Assembly (NCBI GenBank): GCA_029255685.2
Contig: CM055311.2
Span: 18,436,952-18,500,951 of the forward strand
Source: Silene conica
Taxonomy: Eukaryota > Streptophyta > Magnoliopsida > Caryophyllales > Caryophyllaceae
DNA length: 64,000 nt
Direction of reading: 5' to 3'
Positions within the stretch are counted from its first letter, which is position 1. Each line of letters starts with the position of its first letter. The position numbers were made by a program, and so were the translations under genes. The notes under the pieces were generated by a model that was not told the DNA's origin, did not search any database, and was given only the letters and a program-made list of their open reading frames with translations. Of this stretch, positions 23,339 to 34,898 are shown in pieces.

Positions 23339-23454
23339 ACACACTTACCGAATTTGTAAGAGTGGAAAACAATTGTGTTCCAAGTGCAAAGAACCAGGAC
23401 ACAAAAGTCGTACGTGCAAATATAAAGTAAACATTGATCCGCCAGAGAGCACTT
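23339..23454 (+). pseudogene. MULE-like zinc knuckle exon, 3' part
   Basis: It encodes CSKCKEPGHKSRTC, a CX2CX4HX4C knuckle like that at the C-terminus of MuDR-type transposases, ending in a TAA at about 23452-23454. It is in frame with 11197-11432 once the hAT insertion is removed. The orientation is toward the nearby right TIR, as expected for the transposase gene of a MULE. Confidence 0.6.
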
Positions 23455-24166
23455 AATCTTCTCTAAAAAGGTTATTGGATACCCATTTGATGTACCAAGC
23501 TCAGTTACGCATTAGAAATGCTACTGTCACTACTACTGCTATTTTTTTTTAGAAATCTCAATGTTAAATTGAAATTGCTACTGCTGCTGCTACTTTTTTA
23601 TTAGAAATCTTAATGTTATGCATTAGAAATGCTACTTCCACTGCTACTGCTACTGCTATTTTTTTGCCTGATTGGATTTAAATCACATGAACCGGGAACC
23701 ATACTTATTCTATCGAAACTGGTTATTTGATTAGTCCAAAGCAAAGGTAAATAAATGATTGAGACGGTAACAATACTTATTCTAATGAACAATCACATCT
23801 TCGAAAAAATCCCCAATTGAACAAGTAAGTAAGATCATAATCTAAGATAAGACAATAACATAGAAAAGAAAAATAGAAACACAAGAAATGAAAAAAAAAA
23901 TAGAGAGAAATGAGAACATACTCTTGATGTTACAGCAGTTTACGACTCCAATTAATTAAACTTGACAAAAATGAGATTCAGAGGTAGGAGGACATATAGT
24001 TGGATTATTTGTTTGGCAAAAAATTGAGAAAAAAGACAAAGCAAGTCATGAGGTTGGTGTTGGGTAATTTGGGGGGAATACAGGGGGACGAAAGTAAGTA
24101 GGATAGTTCTTCTTTTTTTTTTTTTTTTTTTGTTTTCTAAAGTAAGGTGTAGATAGGATTTGTTGC

Positions 24167-24338
24167 ATTAATATGAGAAATTGGTGAGAAATTGAAAATC
24201 CGGCGAGATTTTGACTGGAAAATTAGAAAGTGTTTAATTTCACCTTATGGTAAAGTTAAGGGGGTTATTTACTCCAAAAGAAAGTTAGGGTTATTATCAC
24301 ATTCTAGCAAACTTAAGGGTCATTTACCACTTCCCCGC
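24167..24338 (-). repeat. Right TIR of MULE-like element
   Basis: It is the reverse complement of 10574-10750, with a few substitutions and two small indels. Confidence 0.85.
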
Positions 24339-24438
24339 TTTCCGCTAATATACCAGGTTGTAAGTCTTGTAACGATCTTCCGCCATTCTTCATCTTCTTC
24401 ACATTTTTTAGAGAGAGAAAGGCAGGAGAGTGACAACA

Positions 24439-24695
24439 ATGGTGCAACGTTAACTTAAAGTAGGAGTCACAGTTACGCTACTGAATCTAATCAACATCGC
24501 ATCGTCAAAACCACAGGTAATCTAATCAATCACTTGTTATTTGCTTCAATTTATTTGATTTTCTTAAGGGTATTTTAGGGTTTTGTTGTTTGATTATTGT
24601 TAATTGTTGATTTAGGGGAGAAATTGGTGTATCAGACTACAAAGAAGAGAGCAAGTGTTCCTAAATATCCTGTTACTGGCAAGAGAATTCAAGGG
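24439..24695 (+). pseudogene. Ribosomal protein L34e (eL34) 5' fragment
   Basis: Exon 1 (24439-24516) begins ATGGTGCAACGT. Allowing small indels, it matches the eL34 start, with HSYATESNQHRIVKT visible after the break. A frameshift and stop (TAA at 24451) destroy it. Exon 2 (24616-24695) reads [20 protein letters not shown] then KRIQG, with good splice signals around both exons. A pyrimidine-rich 5' UTR precedes it. The remainder of the gene is absent. This looks like a captured promoter plus first exons, and the MULE-like element sits in its promoter region. Confidence 0.9.
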
Positions 24696-24730
24696 GTATA
24701 AATTTAGTTGTTTTTGCTTCTCCTCTCAAT

Positions 24731-25090
24731 TTGCCTTTTTTTTATTCAATATGCAAACCCGACAAGAGAATTTATCCAGCAACCAAGAACCTGACCGGTC
24801 GTACTCAGTTATTGTTTTCTTCCTTATCTTCTAGGTTGAATGAGCTGTTTGATAACCAGTATATGCTTATGGGTATGATGCATGCTATTCTTGACTTAGA
24901 ACTTACACATGACCCTAATTTTGTAGACCCTTGACCCACTCTCGAGGCTGAACTTAGGGCGAGACGTGGCCGCCGCATCTCTGATCAGCCTAGACCCTCC
25001 TTTGGAGAGGGTGTTTCTGGACCTGAGTGGAAGCCTCTTTTAGAGGATAATGATAATTATGTTGAAAGCATACTTCACTACTTCATAGTT
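24731..25090 (+). other. Unidentified coding-like fragment
   Basis: A degenerate open stretch includes LNELFDNQYMLMGMMHAILD, a TGA near 24932 and an Arg/Pro-rich continuation. It could be a retroelement gag-like or captured exon piece. I do not recognise it. Confidence 0.3.
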
Positions 25091-25212
25091 CATAGTTCAT
25101 ACTAATATGGGACAAATACATGCGCAAATGCTGCTTGTTGGTCTTCCAATCCAAGATCCCGGAATATGGTACGGGATTAAGTTTAATAATTTTGGTCTTT
25201 CAACTTATGTAG

Positions 25213-25422
25213 GTTGCTGATCTATTGGGGAAGTACCCAGATCTCATGGAGGGGTTCAGTACATTTCTTGACCGTTGTGAGAATATTTGTAGGCATTAAA
25301 TTTCGCGTATTCAGTTTATATTATGTTATCTACTTCAAAAAAATTGAGGCATCTTTTAGAGTATCTACTAAAATTTGTATCCTTTTTTGCAGATGGATTT
25401 CTTGCTGGTGTTATGAATAAAA
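25213..25422 (+). pseudogene. SIN3-like corepressor fragment (two exons)
   Basis: Exon 25213-25288 reads VADLLGKYPDLMEGFSTFLD then RCENI. It is followed by an intron and exon 25393-25422 reading DGFLAGVMNK. This order (paired amphipathic helix sequence, then CE-x-I-DGFLAGVM) is characteristic of plant SIN3-like (SNL) histone deacetylase scaffold proteins. Only a PAH-region slice is present, with the intron retained, so it was captured from genomic DNA. It is directly followed by PILS exons, so a chimeric transcript is possible. Confidence 0.8.
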
Positions 25423-25555
25423 GTATGCTTTTGTTTTATTACAAAGTATTTGAAAGGAAAAAAATGATATTATAGGTTAATTATTCGAGTGAAAATGATT
25501 CCTTGCTGTTTATTTTAACTTGATGGTAATTTGGTTTCCTTGCATTATTAAACAG

Positions 25556-27368
25556 GAAACCTGGGTAGCATGATGAACATCATCATTCCTGCAATATGCA
25601 AAGAGAAGGGCAGTCCTTTTGGAGCACCTGATGTTTGCCACACTTATGGAATGGCTTACGCTTCACTTTCCATGGCGGTATGAAACCTTATTACAACACT
25701 GACTGGTCTGGTTTGGGATAAGGCTGTGTTAAGACGAAGAATCACGATGATTCGATGAATTTATCTAGTAATAGTGATTGAGGGCTGTACAGACCTGTCC
25801 GCGTCAGAATGAATTTCTAGGGACATTTCAAATAGAATTACACGTTAATTTCATATACCTACCTACATCTTATTTGTAAATGTTTTTATTTCTGTTCAAG
25901 AATGGATGCATATGACATTATGACGGGTCAATGCTGATCAGTTAACCTGATGTGTTCCATTATGTCAGTTGGGGGCTATATTTGTGTGGTCTTATGTCTA
26001 CAATATTGTTTGGATATCTTCAAAGGATTCTACTGCGGAAATTGCAGCAGCTGATGAGTCTAATGGGGAAGTGTCTGTCGAATACAGAGAACCCCTTCTT
26101 CCTTCATCTGATAGTTCTCCCAAGCATTCTGCTGATCAGGTGATTTTCTCGTGCTTTTAGTTTTCATTTAGTCAAATTTAGGCATATTCTGATCAGAACA
26201 GACATTACCTGTCGTTCTCAGATTATAAATTTGTTGACAGATTCCATTATCGAGTAGGATAAAGGCTCGGTTCACCACATTCTGTAAGAAGATCAACCTC
26301 AAGGCAGTGCTGTCACCTTCAACTTCTGGCGCGGTATTCTCTTGTTCTTCAGCCTAATTGACCTCAACAGATTCATTGTTTTTTGTAAAGAAAAGAAAAG
26401 GAAGATTTGACCAGAACAAGTTCTGCCTGAATAATAGCTAAATATTAAGCAAAATGCTAGACTATAGTGTAGTACATATATTCTACAGATAAAGCTAACA
26501 AAAGCTGACTTAACCCGATAGCATTCAGAACATCGGTATTTTCTGAACTAGGCATCTTGCTTCCCTTGATTGAATAGATTGTTGGTTTTGCTATCGGAGT
26601 TATTGGTCCGATCAAGAAGTTGTTGATTGGCAATGATGCTCCTCTCCATGTCATTGAAGATTCAGCTTATTTGCTTGGGTAGGTGGTAAGACTGGTAACT
26701 GTTGCTCCTACTAGATCACACTCCGTAAAGTTGTTTTGTGCTTCTGCTATAGTTAAATTCCCCCTGAAGTTGTATTTTAATCTGCAGAGAAGCTGCCATT
26801 CCTATGACCACATTGATGCTCGGAGCAAATCTTCTCCGGGGTACTTGAACTTTGTTTCCATGCATAATGTTGATAAAAAAAGTGACAGAAGTACCTGAAA
26901 TATGACAATCCTGAAATTTTCGAGGTCTGAAGGGATCTGGAATTCAGCTCAGGATTGTGTTTGGCATAGTAGCAGTTCGATACATATTTCTTCCTCTATT
27001 GGGTATTCTTGTCATAAAAGGAGCAATTCATTTCGGCCTTCTTCCGTTTGATCCATTATTTCAATTTGCTCTGCTAATTCAATACGCAGTCCCACCCATA
27101 AACATAGGTTTGCGACATAATCATCTCATACAAGAGTAGCGGGTATTTTTGTAATGCAGGCTAATTATTTGTGTGATTGCGATATGCTATGAATTTCAAG
27201 CATTAACAAGAGTTTTCTGTTGCGTATAACATTAAACAGGTATGATAACTCAGCTGTTTGGGACGGGTCAGAGCGAATGCTCGGTCATCATGTTGTGGAC
27301 TTATGCATTGGCCTCAATCGCGCTCACATTTTGGTGCACATTGTTTTTGTGGCTTGTGGCCTCATAGC
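25556..27368 (+). pseudogene. PIN-LIKES (PILS) auxin carrier, C-terminal half in seven exons
   Basis: Exons at about 25556-25677, 25969-26139, 26241-26332, 26579-26679, 26788-26840, 26923-27109 and 27239-27368 encode recognisable PILS blocks. These include GNLGSMMNIIIPAICKEKGS, GAIFVWSYVYNIVW, IGVIGPIKKLLIGNDAPL and EAAIPMTTLMLGANLL. They are followed by FGIVAVRYIFLPLLGI and the final segment MITQLFGTGQSECSVIMLWT, ending in a native-looking stop. Splice sites look normal and I saw no stop inside the exons. The N-terminal membrane half is missing and is replaced by SIN3-like and L34 pieces. In the family these ER-membrane proteins control intracellular auxin. Here it is a 5'-truncated captured copy, possibly still transcribable. 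Confidence 0.85.
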
Positions 27369-28541
27369 TTTGAAGTTTTCAATGGATGGATAGACTTTAG
27401 CGGGTGGCATATACAAGCATCAATGTTTAGAAGCATCGGTCTCTTGAGTTCTTGTACAATCCTAATGTCGGAGAGCGAGCGAAAAGGGACTATCAGCATG
27501 TATGATTTGCTCTTAGTTTTAGTCACTTTATGGCGCTTGCCTACTGACTGAGATTTGATTAATCACGAACACTGTCCTGTCCATAACCAACTGCACTGCT
27601 ACTAAGAGAGCTGGACGAATTATTCCCACCTTTTAATTTGCGTCTTAAATCTAAAATTCTGATTTCGCTTACTCGCCTACTAACCCTTACAAATGTGCAA
27701 AGTTTGCCTTAAGGTGAGCAGTAGAGCAGTGACACACGAGGGAAGCACATGATGAATAGTATGTTGTTTGTCTTATTCTCTTTATTCTGTTGAAATTATA
27801 CTCTTCCATACTTCCTCATTCTTTATCTTCCTCATGTTCCTCCTATACTTCCTCATTCTTCCTCCTTTTGTAACACTGATAGTAAACCTAGATCTAGACG
27901 TGTGCTTCTTGATTGGTTGAACTCCTTTATTCCAGTACTTTATTCGAGAACTTCTTAGTGAGAACTTTGTTGTACAACCAACAACAGCAGGTATTCCAGG
28001 TAATTTTCCGTGGTTTTTATTTTTATTGGGTTTTCGATCTCAATCTCACCTTTATAATTGTGTTCTCGTAATTTCTAATAGATTTTTTGAGCTTTTTAAT
28101 TGATTTCAATGTTCTATGTTTTTTAATTGGTTTCAATGTTCTATGTTTTTTAATTGAGTTTCCGGGTGGTTATTGGGGTCAAACATTGAAATTTAGTTTT
28201 TCTGGTTATTATTGATATGATTTCGATTCAAATCCCCCCTTTTGATTAGGTTATATAACTTTATTATAGATTTCCTGGGTTTTAGGTGGTATTACCTTCG
28301 ATTTTGATTTTCTAGGGTTTTTTATTGACTATCTGTGTTGTTATTGGCATTTCTTCAATTATAATCTTCTGGAATATTTGCACCATGTAATATCTGGTGA
28401 TCTCCCTTGAGCAACAATAGGAGGTATCTAGGCTATATGGCAAATAGTTAGTCTGTATGAGCAGAGGTTTTAGGTGAGGACCTAGCTTCGTTTGTCCCTA
28501 ACAAGCACATTTTCTAAATTTATCTGTGTTTGTTGTAGCAG
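27369..28541 (+). other. Non-coding stretch with a second copy of the 10456 repeat
   Basis: The probable PILS 3' flank runs to about 27660. At 27683-27763 is sequence homologous, in direct orientation, to 10456-10545 (CCCTTAYAAATGTG ... GCACRTGATGARYAGT). It is followed by a promoter- and UTR-like pyrimidine-rich stretch with TTCCTC repeats. No gene is recognised to 28541. Confidence 0.5.
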
Positions 28542-28678
28542 AACTACCTGGGTGGTCTTTTCTTCCTCCCGTGAACATTCGGATACAGAAGTGTAAGAAG
28601 TGCTCTCGTAAATTTTGTTGGACTATCAGTTATCAAAGACATATGTGGCTACATGGGCGTAAATAGAACCTTGATAAG
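28542..28678 (+). pseudogene. C2H2 zinc-finger protein exon fragment
   Basis: The exon lies between TGTAGCAG and GTACC. It reads ELPGWSFLPPVNI, then the finger CKKCSRKFCWTISYQRHMWLH (C-X2-C-X12-H-X3-H). This resembles the conserved CxKCSREFCSPINYRRHIRxH finger of a plant zinc-finger family. An in-frame TAG follows at about 28663-28665. Only this exon is present, as one more piece of the + strand gene-fragment mosaic. Confidence 0.72.
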
Positions 28679-30508
28679 GTACCTGAGAGCTCGAGATCAT
28701 CATTCATATCTTGTACTGAATTCCCTCTTGGAATTTTTGTGTTACACTCCTCTAGGTCGCTATTATATTCTGATTTGGATGGACACAATATCTTGAATTG
28801 ATCTTTAACATGCCAAGCATTGCAATTTTGGCATGGCAGAGGCAGATAAAACTGTCAAGTTGTTCCTGCTGGTTCTTTATGCTTGTCAACCGCATTGGTG
28901 GCGCCAAAGTGCAGGTATTGGTCTCACTGACCTGTGAGGGTAGAGTAATTTAGAATATAAGCTAATAAAAGCAATGATTCCCTGCTTGCCTTAGCTTGCA
29001 TTCTTCTCTGAATGCAAGTCGTGATAATTCAGTGGTCTCAAATCACTGAGAAAACAAATCAAAATTCCTGGGAAATTCTTAGCTCAATGATTTTCAATTT
29101 GTGTTCTATCAACCAAAAAAGAGTATTAGCCAGTAAACTATAAAAGAACAATATAGCGTTGTCTGATCTCTCTGATTCTCTGCCTTCTTATACGCGAGAG
29201 TTGTTGAGACACGGATTATTTTGTTGTATATCACATCTGAGAAATGTATGGCCAAGATATTATCAGTTAGTGGCACTGTAAGACTTTGATCACGCTACGT
29301 CCCTACATACTTTTCTGTGAATATAAACGACATGAAATGTCCTTGTTTTTGAACTTTTTTCAACATCACAAATTATTCAGAATAATAATGTAAACTCTTT
29401 GTGATAGGATTGCAACATATACTCAGATTTACAGCCATTTGTTTTATTAAATGAAAATGAAAAAAAGCAGGACCAGTTACTTAGTTGTGTACAAAAGACT
29501 CCAACTTCATCATTTTCATTCATTAATTTAGTCATTTTTGTCCTCAACCTGTGCCTGCCTGTACTTTCCAGACTTCTTGGAGGTGCTGCTTAAGTAGTAG
29601 GGGTATGAACTATGATCCCTTCATACTATTTTATTTCTTAAGACTTCTTTCTTACAACTTCCGCTTTATTTTCACTTTGATCACTATTGTCATTTATGTT
29701 GTTACCCTCTTGTCGTAGCACTTCAGTTGGTTTTATTCTCTGCGTAAGTGATGGATTGTTGGTATAATTATGTGTATGTGTATGTTTCCTGAACATGTGG
29801 TTTTGGTCTTAAACATTTTGTGATCATGGTTTTGTGATCTGAACCTTCTTAAGTTTTTTTGTTAGCGTGATCATTTCGTCTTGGCGCTCAGACGTCAGTG
29901 TTCTATTGATGTTAAAAATACCTGTTGATAATCTATAATGTTTGGTGACTTCAGTCATATGTGAATATCCCACCTTTAATGACGAGGAAAGCCGAACACT
30001 CTTATACAGCAAGGAGGACCTCCAAGCTTTTTCCTATACTATAAGCGTGTTTTGGCTCGAATTTCCAACTGGTGTATGGAGCACATGCCCTCATGAAAAT
30101 GTTTTAAGAAAAGAGCCCCTAGCTCAATACTGACATGTATTAATGTTAGTCTTTGATGTTGTCTTATTCTAGGTTGAGTTCTTAACTTTCAAATTTGTAT
30201 TTAATTTGAATATTCATTCAATGGACATGAACTTTTTGAGACACTGGGGTAACGTTGTTGCAATGGCATACTTCTGTGCTCTTGTGGTTTAGAGTATAAT
30301 ATGTATGATGACGATCTAACCAAATCATGCCGTCTAAGATTACGAGTACTTTTAGAGATCACAATTATTTCTTTGCAGGGAACCAAATATCTCCTGTTCA
30401 AATTTATATGCTAATATCAAAACCCTTGTCAATTTTGTAAAGGGTTGTGCCATTAATTCTTCCATTTAGGTCTCAACACTTGATTTGTAATGGAATTAAC
30501 TAATGCAG
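28679..30508 (+). other. Unassigned intron-like and exon-like DNA
   Basis: This is AT-rich DNA with short coding-like islands. At about 28834-28917 a frame begins MAEADKTVKLFLLVLYACQP, and near 29960-30130 lies an open stretch with EYPTFNDEESRTLLYSKEDL. Neither is recognised. They may be further captured exons. Confidence 0.35.
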
Positions 30509-30944
30509 GATCATCAAATAAGCAAAATGGCCTCAACTATTAAAGGGTTGCTCATAAGATCTGCACCTGATGTCTGTACACCAGCCATATTAAGAGTAAA
30601 ACATGTGGGTCATATTGGTTTGCCAAGGGATCGGAATTTACTTGGTTATCGGCCGTGGGACCAAAATCAACGTATCGTTAACCAAGACTCATTTGTTAGA
30701 GCAAGCCAAATAAGGTCACAAGCTGTTATGGCTCCAGTCTCTGACTCAACCTCAACAGCTAGGAAGGTATAATACAACGTGGTTTCTGAACTCTTGTCAT
30801 TTATACCTTTGTTTGGATATATATACCTCTTAGAAATTAACTATGGCCTGAGTTTGCTAGCTTAAGAAATTTTCTTTGGTCATACAGCGAGTATTCACTT
30901 TCGGTAAAGGGAAGACCGAAGGCGACAAGAGCATGAAGTCCTTG
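30509..30944 (+). pseudogene. Pyruvate, phosphate dikinase (PPDK) 5' exons with transit peptide
   Basis: Exon 30509-30766 has ATG at 30527 and encodes a chloroplast-transit-like leader (MASTIKGLLIRSAPDVCTPA ...), rich in Ser/Arg and ending APVSDSTSTARK at a GTATAA donor. After a 121-bp intron, exon 30888-30944 reads RVFTFGKGKTEGDKSMKSL and ends at GTAAGT. RVFTFGKG(R/K)xEGNxxMKSLLGGKGANLAE is the diagnostic start of mature plant PPDK, the plastid enzyme making phosphoenolpyruvate. The remaining ~17 exons are absent. The leader plus exon 2 are intact, so the capture is recent. Confidence 0.86.
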
Positions 30945-31538
30945 GTAAGTCTTTGAGTGAAATTGACAATCTCTATCATAATTGGTTTGTGCATATATCT
31001 TCACAAAATAGAGTAGATTGTTATATCAACAAGAACGTGATGCCAAAGGTTCATTATTATATGGGTATGCGTGTGATGGAATATATTAAAATGGGTCACT
31101 AAAGTAGTGTTCAGTCCACCATTCTTATATTATCGGATAGCAATTAGTCGACACAATAATTTGCAACAATTTTTTTATTTTGAGTCAACAAAGGGAAAGC
31201 AAATGTCCGGGAGGGAGTGAGTATATAAATTTGGGTGGACTGATGTAGGGCCGTTGAATGCAAGTCTCAGTGTGCTTTGAATTAGCATCAGTGTTTATCT
31301 GGTACATCCTCTTCAGTTAGCGTCGTTTGACTTCTTCTTCGAGGAGGAAAAAGTCAAAAAGGCTAATGGAGTGGAATAGACGGCGTACCATTTTGCCTGT
31401 CATTAGCTGTTTTACATTTTTGTTGCAGTGTATCCTTTGACTGTAGTATCTATTTTTATCTACTTTTTGTACTGCTTCACTTTTCTTTTAGACATTGGGA
31501 CGTCAAAATAATGTTTTATTTCAAATGCAAATTAGCAG

Positions 31539-32095
31539 GATGTATGGCACTGTGAAATATGCAAGCGCAAATCGGGCCGTAGTTTTGGTGCGTAGTTCAT
31601 ACCTCTCGAGGCCTTATGATGTTTTGTCATAATTTATTAATAGTGCTTCTTATCATTGGCCTTTAAATTACATCCAAACTTCTAACTTTGGCGTTTTAGA
31701 GGCAACTGTTTAGGTTTTACCGAGGCTTCTTAAAATCAAATATGAAAGTTGCAAGCTGGAAGAACTACTTTATATCGATATGCCGCGTGAATATCAAAAC
31801 TCTTGTGGTCAAATTGTCCTAGATTATGCAAAAGATATTCAGGAGAGTGTATTTGACCAACGTCGTGTTGTTCGTGACGGCCAACTTCGTATTGTTTTCT
31901 CTACAGATCTAAAGGTTTGATTCCACAATTTCATATTTTGGCGAATTTAAAGTTTTCGAGGCATGTTAATAAATTTTGACTGCGAGCAACGATTATTAGA
32001 TATGCTCGTGGGAGTTTTGTGCCCGACGACATGAAGAGCTGATCCCTCGTTGACTCTTGATACCCCAGTTGATTAATCATGTTGCTGACTATATT
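31539..32095 (+). pseudogene. SEUSS-like (SLK) transcriptional co-regulator fragment, three exons
   Basis: Exon 31539-31587 reads DVWHCEICKRKSGRSFG. Exon 31700-31914 reads EATV, a TAG stop (31711-31713), then VLPRLLKIKYESCKLEELLY, IDMPREYQNSCGQIVLDYAK and RVVRDGQLRIVFSTDLK. Exon 32000 onward reads ICSWEFCARRHEELIPR followed by a TGA (32051-32053). This is the LIM-binding-like dimerisation region of plant SEUSS/SLK proteins, which partner LEUNIG in repression complexes. The two stops show it is dead. Introns are kept. Confidence 0.86.
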
Positions 32096-32188
32096 TATTT
32101 CTTTATGTGAGTTCATTTTTCTTCAATTTTTTCAAACGATTGAGTCAATTCATAATTTAAGAAATTCTCCCAAACTATTATTATCTCC

Positions 32189-32374
32189 TTGCAGTCAGTT
32201 TATGCCTTTGTAAATAATAATAGCCCTCAAATAGACAATATTTTCACTCCAAAGATGCCCCATCTCCCAGACACACTCAAGAGTAATGCGGTGTTTTCCC
32301 GATTTGAACTTTTCCTCCAATATAATGAAAAACCGGGAGCCTATGAGAATTGGATATTGAAAATAAAATACTAA
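32189..32374 (+). pseudogene. Unidentified exon fragment
   Basis: It follows a TTGCAG acceptor and reads SVYAFVNNNSPQIDNIFTPK onward, ending with its own TAA. It is hydrophilic and not recognised. From its position it is another captured 3' exon. Confidence 0.35.
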
Positions 32375-32421
32375 CGGGACGATAACTAATAGTTATAATG
32401 AAATACTAATTTAATTACATA

Positions 32422-34898
32422 GTTAGTGATTGTTTGTGGTTCTCCTTTGTTTTAGATTAGAATCTCAGCTAACTATTTCTAGAGCTATTGCTAAAGGAAA
32501 TACATATCTTCGCAATAAATATCAACAAACAATTTCTGACCTATATTAAGTACCAGTTTTCAGGGATGGAGAGAATGCACATGCAGGCCATTCAACAATA
32601 TCAACTTGAACTAGCTGCTGTAAGAGGAAACACATGAGTCTATAATGGCGAATCCTACTGAAATGGATTTTCAGGTAGCTTTTTCTTTCATTTCCTATTG
32701 AAATTTGGAAGAGTGTAGATTTTATCTTTTATATTTAAAAGTTGACTTCAGTATGTCTTATATTCTTGTCAACATCGAGATTGTAGTCCCCTCAGATAAA
32801 AGATAATCACAAAAAAATCCAGTAGGACATTTGGATCATTACTTTTGATCATCCCGTGGGAAATTTAAAGCTTTTCCGAAACAGTTACATTCAAGTTTTG
32901 GCGAGCTTTAAGGTACAGCAGCCAGTTCTGGAGACGCCATATAAAAGTAAGATTTACTCCCTTCGTCTCAATCATTTGTTTACCTTTTATATTCTTTGTG
33001 AGAAGTATCTTAATCAATGGTAAAAAAATGATTGTAATCAGGGAATTGTGTGCAATCTGCCAGCATATGGGACTGGTAATCAGAGCACTGGAAATCAAAG
33101 TACGACAAGCTTTGGTGCTTTTTCGTTCAAAGATATCCTTACTTCGCCAAGGGCAGCTGGATTCACAGGCTCAGGGAAGACAAACGCGGGTCCTGTCAAG
33201 GGACCTGATATCTGATGCAGGAAATGCGTGCTGGATGTTGGGACGGCCAGACATCTGTGCAACGAACAAAATGATGGTTGTGGGCAGGTGTTGGGTTTGG
33301 TCAGTTGTTCAGACTGCGGCACTCTATATGAGTTGCTGGCAGGGGGCGAACATAGCAGGGGCTGGCTCCTGGGTGCTACTAGAAGATTAGTAGAGTAGTT
33401 GGTGTTTATGTACAGGCATTGCTTCCTTCGTGCAGGAACTTTCTGGTTTATGCACTGGAGGTGCATCTTTTATGCAGGAAAAGTTGATGAATATTTCTGA
33501 GGGTGGCAGTTTGTATCAGTGCTGCAGGTCAGGATTATGGCAGAGGGATGGGTGCTGCTCTGCAGTGCGCTGAGCAGGAACTTGCAGGATCTGTGTATGT
33601 GCGTGCAGACGAGCACAATACAGGAAATTGCAGGAAATTGCATGTGGTGGTAAGGCACAGACTTACAGCGTAGAATGGAAGTTCAATATTATGGCAGAGT
33701 TGGTGTAGCAGGTCTGCACAGTTTTGAGTCTGATGCGGACTGGTAAGCGTGGGCAGTTGGTGTAGCAGGTTTGCATATCTACTTGAGCGGATAGCGAGTC
33801 AGGGGCTGCTTTGTACGCCTCAGGTTGTAGTTTGCTTTTGCTGGAATAGTGCAAGGGCGTGGAAATTGGGCAAGTATGGAGTATGGGAGGTGAAGGCTTC
33901 ACATCGGATTACACAAGGCTGAGCATTAGCATCGTTTTTTTTATGTTTTTTTATATAGAATATCCTTGTAATCTGACTTTGGTTTTTGTTATATTCTACT
34001 TACCTTTCATCGAAAAAAAAAAATGATTGTGACGGAGGTAGTAAAAGCTTAAAAATTCACTCCCACACTTTTTAGACTCACACGACACAGTCACACATCA
34101 AATTTTACACTTAAATATCAACTTTTACACTTAAATTAACAATAACGGATGGATGGACAATGTTTCACTGTTCATTGACATATAGACATATAGACATTAT
34201 GAAATATGGAGAGTTTGAATTGCTAAGTTCATTCTCCTCTTTTCCAAATTTCTATAAGATTTTGTTTTTCGCTTGCGGATTATATTTAGAGACTTAAAAT
34301 CCTCGAACATATTACTCGATTAGCAATGGAATGCCAAATTATCAGATTTTGGGCTTGCAAGGTTAGGCCGTCCTGAAGGGTTTACTCATGTCTCAACTGT
34401 GGTAAGTCATATATATTGGTTATCTTAATATGTTGCTTCTAATATACGAGTGTTATGTTATTGACTTGTCGTATACCCTAACTAATAGACAACACTCAAA
34501 CAAAAACAATAAAATTTAAATAGAATCACTTTCAATTGAACAGAACCGGGTTGATCATTCCTGAAAAATGAAAACCTTGATCGAAATTAGCCAATAAAAT
34601 AGGCGCGATATGAGAAACACAGTACATTAACGACATATCAGAGAACTGAAGCTGACCCTCTCATTTAGGATACTCTCTAGATCACCTTTTTCGGCTTTTT
34701 TACATGATTTTTCTGGACTTGTTACCCTCGTATTTTTGCTTTACGAGTTAATCTAAAAGCTCCTAATGTGACGATCGAGGTATGGCCCGTGTTGTATTTT
34801 TATGACTTTATCTCAAATTCAGTTGAATTAGTGATTAATTAACCTTTATACAATTTAGGTAAACATGTTCATATATGTTATCTGTCTAAGCAAGCAAA
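32422..34898 (+). repeat. Direct duplication, copy A (carries a retro-insertion)
   Basis: This copy matches 35983-37451 over its length except for the 981-bp insert at 33036-34016. It starts GTTAGTGATTGTTTGTGG in both copies and homology ends at AAGCAAGCAAA. Identity by eye is well above 90%. Confidence 0.93.
33036..34016 (+). mobile_element. Poly(A)-tailed retro-insertion with 14-bp TSD
   Basis: AAAAAAATGATTGT occurs on both sides (33022-33035 and 34017-34030), and the insert ends TTTCATCG followed by a run of A. The unfilled site is seen in copy B of the duplication near 36590. This is the structure of target-primed retroposition: a 5'-truncated LINE, or another transcript moved by LINE enzymes. 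The first part reads as a protein C-terminus (SFGAFSFKDILTSPRAAGFT) ending at a TGA near 33213. I cannot name the source. Confidence 0.88.

Larger units (their letters stand above)
10574..24338. mobile_element. MULE-like transposon with ~175-bp TIRs (outer layer of a four-level nest)
   Basis: Long inverted repeats at 10574-10750 and 24167-24338 both begin GCGGGGAAGTGGTAAATGACC reading inward, and they match along their full length with scattered differences. Without the nested hAT insertion the element is about 1.9 kb. It retains a spliced-out-looking C-terminal CCHC zinc knuckle typical of MuDR transposases (23339-23454), read toward the right TIR. No 9-bp target duplication could be found, so the family assignment rests on TIR length and the knuckle. 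It is non-autonomous. Confidence 0.7.

Noticed and set aside
10574..24338. A 9-bp target duplication for the MULE-like element
   Set aside because: The flanks (CTTTTTAT before, TTTCCGCTA after) do not match at any register I tried. The duplication may be lost, so the superfamily call is kept tentative.
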